Assembly: GCA_008729055.1 (NCBI GenBank) | Contig: SDUX01000008.1 | Coordinates: 992,001 to 1,056,000 of the forward strand | Origin: Pyropia haitanensis | Taxonomy: Eukaryota; Rhodophyta; Bangiophyceae; Bangiales; Bangiaceae | Direction of reading: 5' to 3' | DNA length: 64,000 nucleotides | Part shown: piece by piece, positions 10,925 to 22,765 of the stretch | Numbering within the stretch: position 1 is the first letter of the stretch | Layout: the number at the start of each line of letters is the position of its first letter | Notes under the pieces: model-generated | Databases searched by the model: none | Told to the model about the DNA's origin: nothing | What the model saw: only the letters and a program-made list of their open reading frames with translations | Position numbers and translations under genes: made by a program

Positions 10925-11985
10925 GTGGCGGCGGCGGTGGTGGCGGCGGTGCGCGGCCGATGGGGCGCGCCGGTGGGGCGCCGCCGCGTGCGAGGACGCG
11001 TGGGGGGGGGGCAGGGGGGGGGGAGGAGGGCGGCGGCGCGGCGGGATCCGCCACCCGCCGCCGACGGCGGCGCCCCCCACCGGTACGCGAATTGTGTTTC
11101 CCCGATGGGGTGCGCGGGGGTCCGTGGGGTGGTGGTGGGGGGGGGCGGGGGGCGGCCGGTGGTGCGACCCTGGCGCGCGCGCCGCTCGGGTCGTTTTCCG
11201 TTTGCCCCGCCGCCACGCCGCGGGCGCGGCGCGCGCGACGGCCGCGGCGGCGCGGTTTGTTTTTTTGGTGTTTTTTTCGGTTTGGGCGGTGGCTGGCGTG
11301 GCGGTGGCGGCGGCGGCGGCGGCGGTGGGTGGGGGTGGCGGGCGGGGGGCGCGCGGGTGTTGGCGGCGGTGCTGCGCGGGGACACGGGCGGCGGTGGTGG
11401 TGGGGGGGGGGGGGGGGAGGCGTTGGGGGGGGGGGGGGGGGCGAGGGACTGCGTGGCCGCTGCCGCCGCCCGCCGCGCCTCCACTCTGCTGCCGCCTGTG
11501 CCACGGTTGGCGGCGGCGGAGGGACACCCCCACCGCCGTCCCCTGTGCAGCACCACCGCGGCACCAGTCGAGGGAGCTGATGGTGCTACGGCCGCCGCCG
11601 TCGGGGGCGGGGGGGCGGGGGCGGGGGCGGGGGCGACGCCGCGTCCACGGGCGGCACGGCAGCCACGGGCGGGGTCACGGGCGGTACGACAGACACGGAC
11701 GGCTCGGCGGGGGGCGGGGGGGGGGGGGGGGGGGGGCGGGCACTGCCGCCGCCGCCCCACCGCCGCCGCCGCCGCCGCCGCCGTCGCCGTGCCGGGAGCG
11801 TCGCGGGTAGCCGCGTCGCCGCCGACGCTGCCGTCGACCGGCCGGCGACGAGCGCTCACAGATGGCAACGCGGTGGGACCCGCCCAGCGTGCCAACAACC
11901 GTGGCCGGCGGCGGTCGGTTCTTTGCGGACGGGCGTCCCCGCGCGGGACCCCCCCCCCCCCTCAGCCACCCCCCCCCCCCACCCC
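10925..11985. other. GC-rich intergenic region, 3' flank of the FAD oxidase gene
   Basis: Rich in G runs (11008-11026, 11401-11442, 11706-11736), GGC arrays and GCC arrays. Long open frames exist on both strands but are low-complexity Arg/Pro/Gly with no recognisable domain. I see no supported gene. Confidence 0.45.
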
Positions 11986-14266
11986 TCACGGGCGGGTGCC
12001 GCCGTTCCACCGCTCCACAATGCTGCGGTGGAACACCGCCTCCATCCACCGCGGCCGGCGCATGCGCACGTGGTGGTACAGCACCCGCTCCGCCGACCGC
12101 AGCGACGCCTCGGCCCAGCCGCGGTCCTCTGCCCACGCCTCGTTGACCAGGTGCACGCGCACGCCGCCGACCGGCCGCGCATAGTCGCGCAGCCAGTCCC
12201 GCCCGCCCGCGGCGCGCGCGTAGGGCGACAGCGCGTGGACGCCAACGTCCCACCACACCGCCGACGCGCACGCGTCGGGGTCGGGGATGAGCTCCGCGGC
12301 GGTCACGCCCGCCGCCGCCGCCATCCCCGCGTGCGCGGCGCGGAGGCCCGACAGCACCGACGCCCACAGCAGCCGCCGCCGTGCGCGGGCCGCGCCGCCG
12401 CCGCGGCCGCGGGCCTCTCCTTTGGTCATCAGGTCCACCCGGTTGTCGGGCGACGCGGACAGCGGCGAAAACGGGTGCCGCGAGAAGCCGTGCGACCAAA
12501 TGGACTGCCGCACGCCGGTGGCGTCGCCGAGGACGTAGCTCACCAGCAGGGCGCCGCGGCAGCCGCGGAGCTTGGCCTTGTCCTTACATGTCACGTGGCC
12601 GTCGTGGTAGCGCAGGGAAAAGAGCGGATGCGACAGCCGCCCCCGCCCGCGGGTGAGGCGGAGCTTGGTCATCCACCAGCTGTCCGCCCACCAGCAGTAC
12701 ATTTTGGATGAGGGCGCCACGTACACCGCGTCCAGGCCGGCGCGGAAGCTGCGGCTGGCGCCCGCGATGGGCAGGGACGTGACGCCCCACGCGGCCACGT
12801 CCGCCTTGCCCGCATTCACAATCACCCGCCCCGCCACCACCGACCGCCCGTCGGCAAACGACAGCCGCACGGACCCCCCCCGGCCGGCCCGCTGGAGGAA
12901 CACCACCCGATGGCCAAAGTAGATGCGCCCGCCCGCGGCGGTCAGGCCCGCGGCCAGGCGGTCCAGGAGGGTGGCCATGCCCACCCGCCGCCCGGTCTTG
13001 GGGTCCACCGGCGTCACCATCCCCGTCGGCTCGTCCTTGGTGGGGAACGTCCACCGCTTGAGGGCCACCGCCCGCAGCTGCACCCGCGCATAGTCCGACA
13101 CGGGGGTTTGGTACCACTTGGCGTCGCCCACCGAGTTGCCCATGTCCAGCAGCGCCGCCAGCTCCTCCTCCGTGTAGCCCCGTGAGCGGGCGATCTGCAG
13201 CACGCTCACCTCGGTGTACGGGGTGCCCTGGTAGCCGCGCTTGGACGTACGGATGGCTTCCAGCATCTCATCGACCACCACCATGGCGGTGGCATAGTCG
13301 CGGGCGCCCTCCAGGTCGGCCCACCGGGAGGCCACCTCGGGGAGCGCAGACTTGGTGCCGACCAGCCAGTCCTTGGGGCCACGCGGGCCGTGGCCCGCGG
13401 GGGGGCCCCCCGGCACCCCCCACCGCCCCTCTGGGGGAATGGTGTACGGCACCAGCCCGGCAGACCATACCGACAGCTGGTCATCCACCGACCCGTCGGC
13501 GCCCGACACGAACGTGGCGTTGCGGGCGGTCAGGAGGGAGCGCGTCTCGGCGTGGCAGCCATCGTCCCGTCCGAGGGGGTCCGTGTAGCAAGCGCTGGTC
13601 ACCCCGAGGGGGCCGTCTGCCAGCATGCGCGTCATCGCGTGGGTCTGGCGGTTCCATCGGTATGCCCCTGTGTCCCAAAGGGGGGTTCCAGGGATCAGGG
13701 GGGGGGAAGGGTGGACGAGCACCACCACGGGGAACAAGAATGTTAGCGACCCGTAGGACAAAGAGAGGACGGTAGATACGAGCCCGGGCTGGTCGACCCG
13801 CGGGGCCCCGCCGGCACGTGTGCCCCAACCAAATCGGATCAAAAGAATCCGCTGCCATCCTCGTTCCTTCCCCCTTCCCTCTGCCCCGACCCCAAGAACC
13901 GAGGCCCCAGACCACGGAGACGCGCACCCCCAACGCACCCATGTCCACCGTGTACCCGTCGTATCCCTCTGGCAGCGCCTCCTTCCCCCGCAGCGTCAAG
14001 ATGCGCCCGCCCATCCGGGCCGTCGCTTCAAACACGCACACCCGATGCGGCCGCACGCCCACTTTCCCGCCGGCGGTCGCGAGCCGCCACGCCGCGTACA
14101 GGCCGCCAATGCCCGCCCCGACGACCGCAACGTCACACGCGCCGCCGGGCACGCTGTCACCAGCGTCGGTCCGCGCCGACGCCACGCTGGGGATGGTGGC
14201 CAACGCGGCTGTCACAAAGGCGACGACCGTCAGCGCCACAAACGAGGACAGGCGGTGGTACCCCAT
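11986..14266 (-). CDS. Secreted or lumenal FAD-dependent amine oxidase
   Basis: Two exons (14266-13939 and 13667-11986), 669 residues. It starts MGYHRLSS, with a hydrophobic signal-type segment (SFVALTVVAFVTAALATIPS) and a likely cleavage after ASA. Then comes a Rossmann ADP-binding fold, CDVAVVGAGIGGLYAAWRL, and the flavin-contact motif VFEATARMGGRI, typical of flavin-containing amine oxidases and L-amino-acid oxidases. Splicing gives VDMGAYRWN, matching the family's DxGAxR/W element; 13938/13668 restores this in frame. The middle and C-terminal parts contain few Cys and many Trp/Arg; the usual C-terminal GG-x-x-FAD-closing motif is not obvious, so substrate and activity are open. Likely an oxidase of amines or amino acids producing peroxide outside the cytosol. 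The neighbours give no hint of pathway. Confidence 0.75.
13668..13938 (-). other. Intron of the FAD amine oxidase gene
   Basis: 271-bp phase-1 intron. On the minus strand the donor is GTGCGT after GACATGG, and the acceptor is GGACACAG before GGGCATACC. The join codes for DMGAYRWN, the conserved amine-oxidase sequence, which decides between several possible GT/AG pairs. Confidence 0.8.
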
Positions 14267-15620
14267 GGGGGGCGACCGCGGCAGCAACGCACACGGACGG
14301 GGGAGGAGGGGAGAGAGACAGCTGGGCGTGGGGGGGGGGTCGGGGGGAAGGGTGCAGAGGGGTGACGACGACGACGGCGAGCTTTGCCTCGCCTGCGCCG
14401 GAGACGGGCTGCGCCGGTGGGCGGCGGACAGGGTTGCCTGGCGCCGATCCCCTCTCTTCAATCGTCCCGCCCACGTTGCTGACCTCCCCCGGCCGCAGTA
14501 AACGGACGGGGCAGCACCCTTCGCCCGCGCACGTCAGTGGCTGCGCATTTCTCGCGAGGCTGTGGTACCGCCCGGGCGGGTGGGTCGCCCCTCAAGAGGC
14601 GCATTTACGTTGCAAGATGACGCTCGCGGCGATCCCCCCACGCTTGGCCCGTTGCATCATGCGTGCGGGGGCGGCCGTGTGGCGGCCCTCACCACCACAC
14701 TATACACAATCCTCGCAACTGTATCCCCGGGATGCGCCCGCGCCGCGTGGCCGAGACGGTAAGCTGGACGCCACAGGTTGTCTTGAGGCGGGGCCCGCCA
14801 CACCCACCAACAGCACCGCGCGAATGGGTAGGACATCATGCTTCCTGCGGCGCGCCCAGGCCTGTGCGTTCAGTGTAAAGCGCACTTGGTCATGGAAGTG
14901 CTGTGGCACGGCGAGGAACGCGCCGGCCCGAGGCGAGGTGTCAGCCATTGCAGACGATGTGGCGCGGACGACAGGGTGGATCGGCCCGTGAGTCATTGTT
15001 GCCATGGGCTCACCATCCACGCTACACCCGCGCCAGGCGAGAGGACGCAACGCAGGCCTGCAGCTTGCGCCCGCATCCGTAATCAAATCATTGACGAGCT
15101 CGTTGTTTGTGGCCGATTCGGTCCCTGCCTCGCTGCCTCACCCCCTCCCGGCTGCGGTCAACGGCGTGCGTCCTTTAAATGGCTCCCCGTGTGTGAGGCC
15201 ACCCAGAGGTTGATTCCAACCCCTCCCTTGGCAGCCCGTACTGTACAGCAAACGGGGCGGTGATCCAGAACAGCCTCGTTCTATGGTTTTTTCTTGCAGA
15301 ACGAGCGGAAAGACCACAACCAGATGGAGCTCGAGGGGGAGTAGAACGGGGTGTACTCTCCTCAGGGCCTCAAACGATGGGCTGTCTATAGCATTGTACA
15401 AGGCCATACACGTCTCCAAAACGCAGTGCGTGCACGCCCTACGCACACTCTCCCTCCCCGCCCCCCCCGCACGCGCAGACCGTGCCACCGCCGCTTCCCC
15501 TCAACCCCCCACCGCGGCAAAACTACGTCCCGCGTTTGCGGCACAAGGCAGAAAACCAAAAGACGAAAAAAGGGGAACACAAAAAGGGTCGTCCGTGGTG
15601 CAACACGGACGCTCCGGTCG
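14267..15620. other. Intergenic region between divergent FAD oxidase and the 3' end of the ankyrin gene
   Basis: Mixed-composition sequence with lower GC than coding parts. It contains the leader of the FAD oxidase (14267-14460) and otherwise no ORF with domain-like sequence. A tRNA-like fragment near 14746 was checked and rejected. I see no RNA gene. Confidence 0.5.
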
Positions 15621-16786
15621 TCACGGCGCTGCAGCGGACCGAGATGACGGAAGCAGAGGAGGGCACACCCCACTGCCAGAGGCGCTCACGGTGCTGGTCG
15701 TGGGTGGCTCGCCCCAGGCCGACGAACTCGGGGAGAGCACCCCAGAGGCGCAGCCGTGGCCGCTGCCGCCGTCGCCGCCGCCGTCGCCGCCGTCGCCGCC
15801 GCCGCTACCGCCGCCACCACCACCGCCGCCGCCCCCACTCCCGACCGACAGGAGGCTGGCGCACGGCACAATGGCGGCGGCGGCCGCGTCGGCCGCGTCG
15901 ACGACCGCGGCGAGCGCGCCCACAAACGCGTCGTACGACCCCCAGGCGCTCGCGACGGCGGTGGCGATGGCGGCCTCCGCCGCGGCGGGCGGGAGCGTCA
16001 GCACGCTCAGCGCGGCGCGGAGGTTGCTGTGGCAGACGGCAAACTCCAGCGCCGCCCGGTCGCCCACCGACGACACGACGGCGGTGGCTTCCGCGGCCGC
16101 CGCGGGCGGCGGCGGGTGCGCGCCGCTGGGCAGCGCCGCGGCGACGAGGGGGACGAGGGCGAGGCCCACGCGGGGCACCGCGGCGGCGAGGAGCGGCCGC
16201 CGCGCCGCCGCGGCCGCCGCGCCGAGGTGGCGGTGGAGGGCGGCGAGCTCCCGCTGCGCCGCGCCCGCCGCCTCGACGAGCCCCTCGACGGTGACGCCGT
16301 CCAGCCGGTGGGCGCGGAGGAAGAGGCTCCGCGTCGTCTCGGCTGGCGGCGGCGCCCCGCGGTGGTGCGCCTGCACCAGCTGCGCCTGCCACGGCGCGAG
16401 GAAGCCCCGCGCGGTCGCGTCGGCCACGATGAGCCGCGCGAGTGGCAGGTCGGCCGGCGCGAGCACCACCTGCACGGGCAGGTACAGGCCGAGCTGCCAC
16501 GCGCCCGAGGGCGGCGCCGCGCCGGCGGCGGCGGCGGCCGCCGCGGCGGTCAAGACGCCCGCGTCGGCGGCGAGGCACAGGAGGTTGTGGCCGGCGCGGA
16601 GCGCGGCGATGCCCCGCGCGTTGGCCGCGACCAGCTTGTCCGATAGGGAGCGGAGCGTCAGCAGCGACGGGTAGCCAACGACCGCCTTGTAGACGGCTGG
16701 CAGGTCGTTGACGCCCGCCAGGGTGGGCGACGGCGCGTGGCGTAGGGGCGGCGGCGGCGACGGCAACGACGGCGGCAGCGGCGGCG

Positions 16787-16833
<47 letters not shown>

Positions 16834-17654
16834 TGCGACAGCGTGCCCGCCGACGAGGCGGAGCCCGTCGCGCGGTCGCTGTACGCCTCCCCCCCCCCCC
16901 TCCCGTCGTCCCCCCCCCCCCCAGTCATCAGCGGCGGCCGGTACGGCGGCAGCGCGACCAGCGGCGGCCGGCGGCGGACGCACGCCACGTCCGCCCCCCC
17001 CCCCCCCCCAACCTGCATCTCCTTGAGCGCCCGCCACAGCAGCAGCCGCCGCTGCGCCTTGGCCGCCGCCATCAGCGCGGCGAGCACCTCGGGCGAGCCC
17101 GCGCACCCCCCCTCGGTGCGCCACCCCCCCCCCCGCCGCACGCGGCGCTTGGCAACGAGCAGCCCGACCAGGTCGGCGGGAAAGTCGGCGGCGCACAGCC
17201 CCAGCGGCGTCTGCCCCGCCGCGTCAACGACGCCGCGGCGGGCGCCCGCGTCGAGCAGCGCGGCGACCACCGCCGGCCGCCGCGCGCGGACGGCCACGTG
17301 GAGCGGCGACTGGGCGGCGGCGTTGAGCGGCGCGTCGACGTCGGCGCCCGCCGCGGCGAGCGCGCAGACGACCGCCGCCCGCCGGTCGGGCGGCAGGTGG
17401 CCCCGCACAATGGCGCCGTAGAGGAGCGGCTCGGCCGGCCGCCGGCGGGCCGACACGCCGACGCACGCGCCCGCGGCGGTGAGGGCGCGGACGACGGTGG
17501 CGGCGCCGGCGGCGACCGCCTCCTGCAGCGCCGTCCCGCCCGCCACGTCGGTCGCGTCCACGTCTGCGCCCGCGGCGAGGAGGATGTCCACGACCGCCTC
17601 GTGGCCGCCCGCCGCCGCCCAGTGGAGCGCCGTCTTGCCACCCCCGCCGCGGCT

Positions 17655-17703
<49 letters not shown>

Positions 17704-17992
17704 GCACGCGCGGTCGCCACGGCGCACGGGGGCGCCGCGGGCGGCGGGTCGGCGCCCCCCCCCCCCCCCCCGCCCCCTCCCCGCCCCGCACCCGCGCCGC
17801 GGCGGCGTGCCACAGCAGCGCCTCGACGACGGCGGCGTGCCCCGAGCGGGCGGCGATGACCACCGGCGGGTCGCCCGCGGCGCCCGCCGCGTCGGCGCGG
17901 GCGCCCGCCCGCAGCTGCGCCGCCGCGGTGAGCGCGTCGCCCGTCTCGGCCGCCGCCAGCAGCGCCGCGTCCGCGTCGGCCACCCCCGCCGT

Positions 17993-18046
<54 letters not shown>

Positions 18047-18330
18047 GACGGGCGGCACCGCCGCCGCCGACCGTGGCAGCCGCGTGTACTGGCCAGACGC
18101 GGGGCGCCGCTCCCGCACGGGGGGGGGGGCGCCGCCGCGCGGGTGGCGGCGGCGGCGGCGGCGTCTGCGGGGGGGGTGGCCCACCAGGCGGTCGCGCCGG
18201 CGGTGAGGGTGCGGGCGAGGCGGGTGGGGGGGGGCGACGCGGAGCCGTCGCCGTCGGCCGACGCGTCCGACGTGCGGCGGCTGCTGCCGCGGCGGCTCGA
18301 CGGGCGGAAGGAGCTAAAGCGCCGCGCCAT
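15621..18330 (-). CDS. Ankyrin-repeat protein with long Ala-rich C-terminal domain
   Basis: Starts at the ATG at 18330 (MARRFSSFRPSSRRGSSRRT), a basic Ser-rich N-terminus. About seven ankyrin repeats follow; clear ones are GKTALHWAAAGGHEAVVDIL, LLAAGADVDATD, QSPLHVAVRARRPAVVAALL and QTPLGLCAADFPADLVGLLV. After a poly-Pro linker, a roughly 350-residue helical domain begins PTLAGVNDLPAVYKAVVGYP and ends in Ser/Gly-rich sequence; I do not recognise it. Ankyrin repeats mediate protein binding, so this is probably an adaptor. The reading moves frame twice, at the G run 18119-18129 and at the C run around 17755-17770, each time between pieces that fit together (the ankyrin array spans the second break). 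About 850 residues if read across the breaks. No membrane segment is evident. Confidence 0.7.
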
Positions 18331-19676
18331 GGCGGCGCGGCACGGGCAAGGGGGGGAGTGGCGTCGCGTGGGGGGGGAAGGGGGGGGGGGAGATGGCGCG
18401 GCGCTCGTCGTCGACGCGGCGCTCACCGGGGAGGGGGGGGGGGGCGGCACCATGATGAGCGCCCGGCGGCGTGCGCGGGGAGACCAGCCATCGCGTCACT
18501 GGGACGGGAGGGGGAGGGGGGGTGGGGGGGGGGGGGGGGGGGGGGGCTTGGGCACGCCACGGACCGGGGACACGCAGCGAGGCGCGGCGAACACGGCGTG
18601 TGGCCGCGGGAGCACCCGGCCGGCGCCCAACCTTGTAATGCATCGGTGGGTGAGGTGGAGGCGACGCTACCTTCAGTGCCCGGCCACCACCGCTGCACGC
18701 TCGATCGCCACCTGCCCATCGTCTGCCGGGCGTGCCGCACAAGGGGGGGGGGGACCGCCCGTCCTGGATGTTCCCCGCTGAGCCGTGCGGTGGGGGACCG
18801 CCCGTCCTGGATGTTCCCCGCTGAGCCGTGCGGTGTCTGGCCATTGGATCCTGCTCGCCGCGGTTCGGACGCGCGCCTCGGGCGCGGCGTGACAACCATG
18901 TTGTGCGCGCCTTGTTGGCCGCACCACAGCCTTCCCGGCGCGGCCCCGGTCAAAGCCAACGACGACGAATAGGGCGGCGCCGCTGCACGACGGGCACTGG
19001 TACCGACGGTCGAGCGCGCGCTACGGGCCAAGCGTAGCGCAATGACGCGCTGCCATTCGTCCACGCGCGCCGCCGGTCGAGGGTGGACAGACGGCCAGCG
19101 CATGACGGGGGAGATGGTCGGCTGCTCTCCTCGAGGTGTCGGGCGGCGTGTACGGATCGTTGTGACACCGGATCAAGGCGGAAAACGGGGCAGAGACGAC
19201 ACAGGGGCCGACTCGCGCGGACGAGCGGGGGCGCGGCGTCTCCCCCGTCGTCCACCCAATGGTGGCAGCCGGACCGGGTCCAACGCCCGCATCGTCTGCC
19301 CCGGTCGGCCTCTGCGCAGGCTGTCAACCTGCGGGCCACGCCCTCTCTCCTACCATACTGACGACCGTGCCTTGGTGTCTGGATTTTCTGGGCTGTTGCC
19401 GCTCCCCCGCGCCCAAGACTTGACCCGGGTGCTCGCGTGGCGCCGCGCGGCGGACCGCCGCACCGGAAGAACGGCGCGTTGGACGACCCGGCTGGCAGAG
19501 GCGCGGGCTCACCTGTGGCTCTCTCCCGGCTGGCGCTCTCTGGAGCTCCCGCCCACTGCGTTGCCGCCGTCTGGTCCACCCCTTCCTCCCCCTCCAGCCG
19601 CGATCCCCCCCTGCGCCCCCCCCCCCCCCCCACCCTCCCCACTCCCGCCCCACCGTCAGCCCCCCAGCCATAGCGC
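18331..19676. other. Divergent intergenic region between ankyrin and VWA genes
   Basis: The two genes flanking this stretch are divergently transcribed, so it should hold both promoters. It contains G runs at 18381-18390, 18431-18441 and 18525-18546, an exact 43-bp tandem duplication (18749-18834), and a C/T-rich leader before 19677. I found no recognisable ORF or RNA gene. Confidence 0.5.
18749..18834. repeat. Exact 43-bp tandem duplication
   Basis: The unit starting GGGGGACCGCCCGTCCTGG and ending GAGCCGTGCGGT occurs at 18749-18791 and again, directly adjacent and identical, at 18792-18834. It lies in the divergent promoter region. Its sequence perfection suggests a recent duplication; no function is known. 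Confidence 0.9.
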
Positions 19677-22315
19677 ATGGGTACCATGCCAAGAAGATGG
19701 GTGCGAGCAGCCGCCGCCGCCACCGCAGTCGCCCTCGGTGCGGCGGCGGCGGGGGGGGTTCCCCCGGCCGCCGCGCAGCCCCCCCCCCGCACGGACCTCA
19801 CGGACTTTATCGACACCAAGCGGGAGGTGACGGCCGCCCTGGCCAAAGAGGCCCGCGTCGGCTTGCTAGGCAGCGACCGCTGCGCGCGGCTTGCGTCGTG
19901 CCAGGAGCCCGGCCAGTGCTCGTACTTTTCGTGCGGCTGGGCGTTTGACGACAAGCTCACGTGCGTCGGGCGGGCGCCCAACGCCGCCGCCGGCTGTGGC
20001 GGCAGCGACTGCAAGGCCATCCGCCTGGCAATGACGACCAGCTTTGTGCGGGTGCCGCCCGCGACGCTCGTGTCGACGACCGACGGGGTGGTCCCCGCCG
20101 CCGAGTACGAGGAGACGTGCCTCCTCCGCGGTCTCGACGCGACGTTTGTGCGCCACGCGGCGGATACGGTGCCGTGGGCGTTTGTGTCGACCGCCAACGG
20201 GGTGCACCGCATCTACCCGGGGCAGCGGCGGGAGCACACGGGGCCGGCCGGCGCGTGCCGGCCGTACGACCCGCGGCTGCGGCCGTGGTACGCGTCCGCC
20301 GCGTCGGGGCCCCTGGACGTGGCCATCGTCGTCGACCGGTCCGCGCCGATGCGGCGGCTGCTACCAGGTGGGGGGGGCGCCCGCAAGACGGTGGAGCAGG
20401 CGGTGGTGGAGACCGCCAAGGGGCTCCTCGGCACCCTGGACTGGGGCAGCTACGTGGCGGTGGTGCGCTACAACGACGCGCCGCAGATACTGGCGGGCTT
20501 TGACACGTTTGTGCCGGCGACGCGGAAGAACCTGGCGCTGCTGCAGCGGGAGGTGGACGGCCTGACGCCGGCGGGGGGCACCGACGTGGCCGCCGCGTTG
20601 GGCGCGGGCATCTCCCTCTTTGAGAGGTCCGCCGCTCGGGGGCAGACGACCAACTGCACGCGCGTGCTGTTCCTGCTCACCGGCAGCGATGACGACTGCG
20701 TCGCGTCGCAGTGTGGGCGGGCCTCGACGGGGCCCTGCACGTGCACCTCTGCGACGCTGAGCAAAGTGCGGGCGCAACTGGCCGCCCTGGACGCGGCGCG
20801 GCCGAGCCCCCCGCTGACGGTGATTGTGCTGGCGTTTGGGGGGGTCGACGAGGGCCTCGCGCGGCAGCTGACCTGTGGCGGCGCCGTCCGGTCCCAGGGC
20901 CTGACGGTGACCATCAGCGACCCGTCTGGCAACCCCGTATCGGGCGTCGCGCCCGCCTACCGGTGGCTCTCGACCGCCCGCCGCAACACCGCCGTCGAGG
21001 CCGCGTCCGTCTTCTTTTCCGAAAACTACACGGACGACGGCGGGTTTGGGGACCTCACCACCGCCGCGCTGCCCATATACGACGACACGGGCGGGCTGCT
21101 GGCTGTCGCGGCGGTGGACATCCCGATCGCCGAGCTCCGCCTCCGCTCCCCGTCTGTCGAGGCGCTCGTCGACGAGCTGGCCAAGAAAAAGGCAACGTGC
21201 ACCCTGCCGGGCCTCAGCTCGTGCGAGCAGCAGCGCCTGCGCGAGGCCGGGGGGGCGTGCGCGGAGCGGCTTTCCGCCGGGTCTGGGCCGTGCTACGCCG
21301 CGTCCAGGGGGCCGGCACTGGACGAGCACGTCGCGTGGGTGCCCGTCCTCAACGCCTCGGCCGCGCTGTCACACGCCGCCGCCGCGGCGGCGTGCGCGGC
21401 GCTGACGCCGTCCGGGTCGGGGCGGCTGGCCACCATCCGGGGCGCCGCCGACGCGGCGGCGTTGGCGTCCATCCTCGGCGAGGACGCGACCTGGATTGGC
21501 GCGTCCCGCCCCGCCGCGGGCGGCCCGTTCACCTGGGCCGTCCCCGGCGGCACCGCCGAGCCCGTCACGTACAAGGCCGGCTGGCCTGGGGAGCTGGTGC
21601 CGCCGCCGCCGGCGGGCGGCGCCCCCGCCCGCAACTGCGTCGCCGCCGACCGGCGGGGCGTGCGCGCCAACTGGGTGGCCACCGACTGCCGCCGCCGCGC
21701 GGCGTACGTGTGTGAGGTGCCGCTGTCGGCGGCCACCCCCCCCCCCGGGGAGCTCCCCACCGTGTGCAGTGAGAGCCTCACGCCCCTAACGGCGGGGACC
21801 ACCCCCGCCGGCGCGCGGGTCAACCCGCCCGTCGCGGCGTGCCCGCCCGTGGCCAACCCCACCACCCAGTGCCCGCCGGTGCCGGCGCGCCTGCGGCGGC
21901 CGTTTTGTCCGCTCGGCACGGCCGACGACGACTGCGCCGGCCGCTGCTGCGCCAACTGCGTGTGCCTCTTTGCGCGCGGCCGCGGCGGCGGCGGCGACGG
22001 CGGCGACGGCGACGGCGGCGGCGGCCTGTCGGGCGGCGCGGTGGCGGGGGTGGTGGTGGGCGCCCTCGCGGGGCTCGCCGTCGTTGCCGCCGCGGGCTGG
22101 TTTTCTCTGCCGTGGGCGGTGGGGTGGTGGCGGACGCGGCGGCCGCCGTCTGGGCGGGGTGGGGGGGGGGGGGGCAGACGCCCAGCCTGGCGTCGGGCGG
22201 CTCCTCCCAGGAGGAGGACGACGGCCGCGTCGCGAGTGTGCCGCCGGGGGGGGAGTTTCCGCGGCCGGTGCTGCCGGGGGGGGGGAGCCACCAGGGCTCT
22301 GGCTATAGCGTGTAG
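19677..22315 (+). CDS. VWA/Cache-type membrane protein with C-type-lectin-like domain
   Basis: Signal peptide (MPRRWVRAAAAATAVALGAA, cleavage after AQ or nearby); the second Met at 19686 could be the true start. The region around residues 120-200 has TLVSTTDGVVPAAEYEETCL and AFVSTANGVHRIYPG...YDPRLRPWY, the Cache-like element that precedes VWA domains in calcium-channel alpha2delta proteins. Next a VWA domain (LDVAIVVDRSAPMRRLL; GGTDVAAALGAGISLF; RVLFLLTGSDDD). The MIDAS reads DRSAP rather than DxSxS, so metal binding may be weakened. Then a C-type-lectin-like domain (about 555-690) with WIGASRP and NWVATDCRRRAAYVCEV, a Cys-rich stalk, and one membrane span (SGGAVAGVVVGALAGLAVVA). A G run (22161-22174) splits the cytoplasmic tail. 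The frame ending QGSGYSV at 22315 is acidic and balanced and is preferred over the basic frame to 22352. Probably a cell-surface adhesion or sensing protein. Confidence 0.75.
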
Positions 22316-22765
22316 AGCGTTGCGGAGGAAAATGCGAATGGACGGGGTTTGACTGTTGCCGCCCGCCGGGGGGGGGGGGCGCTGGCCGGGTGACCCTACT
22401 CAACGCCCGTATCCGTTTCCCCTGTGCTCCGCCTGGGATGCCAGGCGCGTCCCCGCGCCGGGCCTCGCCAGCCCGCCGCGCACGCCCTGTGAGCTGAAGA
22501 GGGGGGAGGGGGGGGGGGGAAGGGGGGGGGGGGGCAAAGGGCGGGTCGACGGCTGCGAGTGGGACTGGGTGCACCGCAGGGACCCCGCCGCGAGTGCCGC
22601 GTCGGCCGTCATGACGAGGACGCGACGCGTCGGCTGGCCGCCGCAGTCCAGTGTCCTCTTTGCCGACCGATCGTCAGCAAAATTTCGCTACGCACGGAAC
22701 TCGGCACTTGTTCCACGGCGCCGACGGACGCGCGACACGACAAGTCTCGTACTTGCAGCCGATGC
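22316..22765. other. Intergenic flank before the retrotransposon
   Basis: 3' flank of the VWA/lectin gene, with G-rich runs at 22366-22380 and 22500-22535. No supported gene. The retrotransposon insertion point is at 22765/22766. Confidence 0.5.

Noticed and set aside
14746..14810. tRNA-like sequence (GTGGCCGAGACGGTAAG)
   Set aside because: The D-arm resembles a Leu or Ser tRNA, but no matching acceptor stem, anticodon loop or GTTCGA T-arm follows at the right distance.
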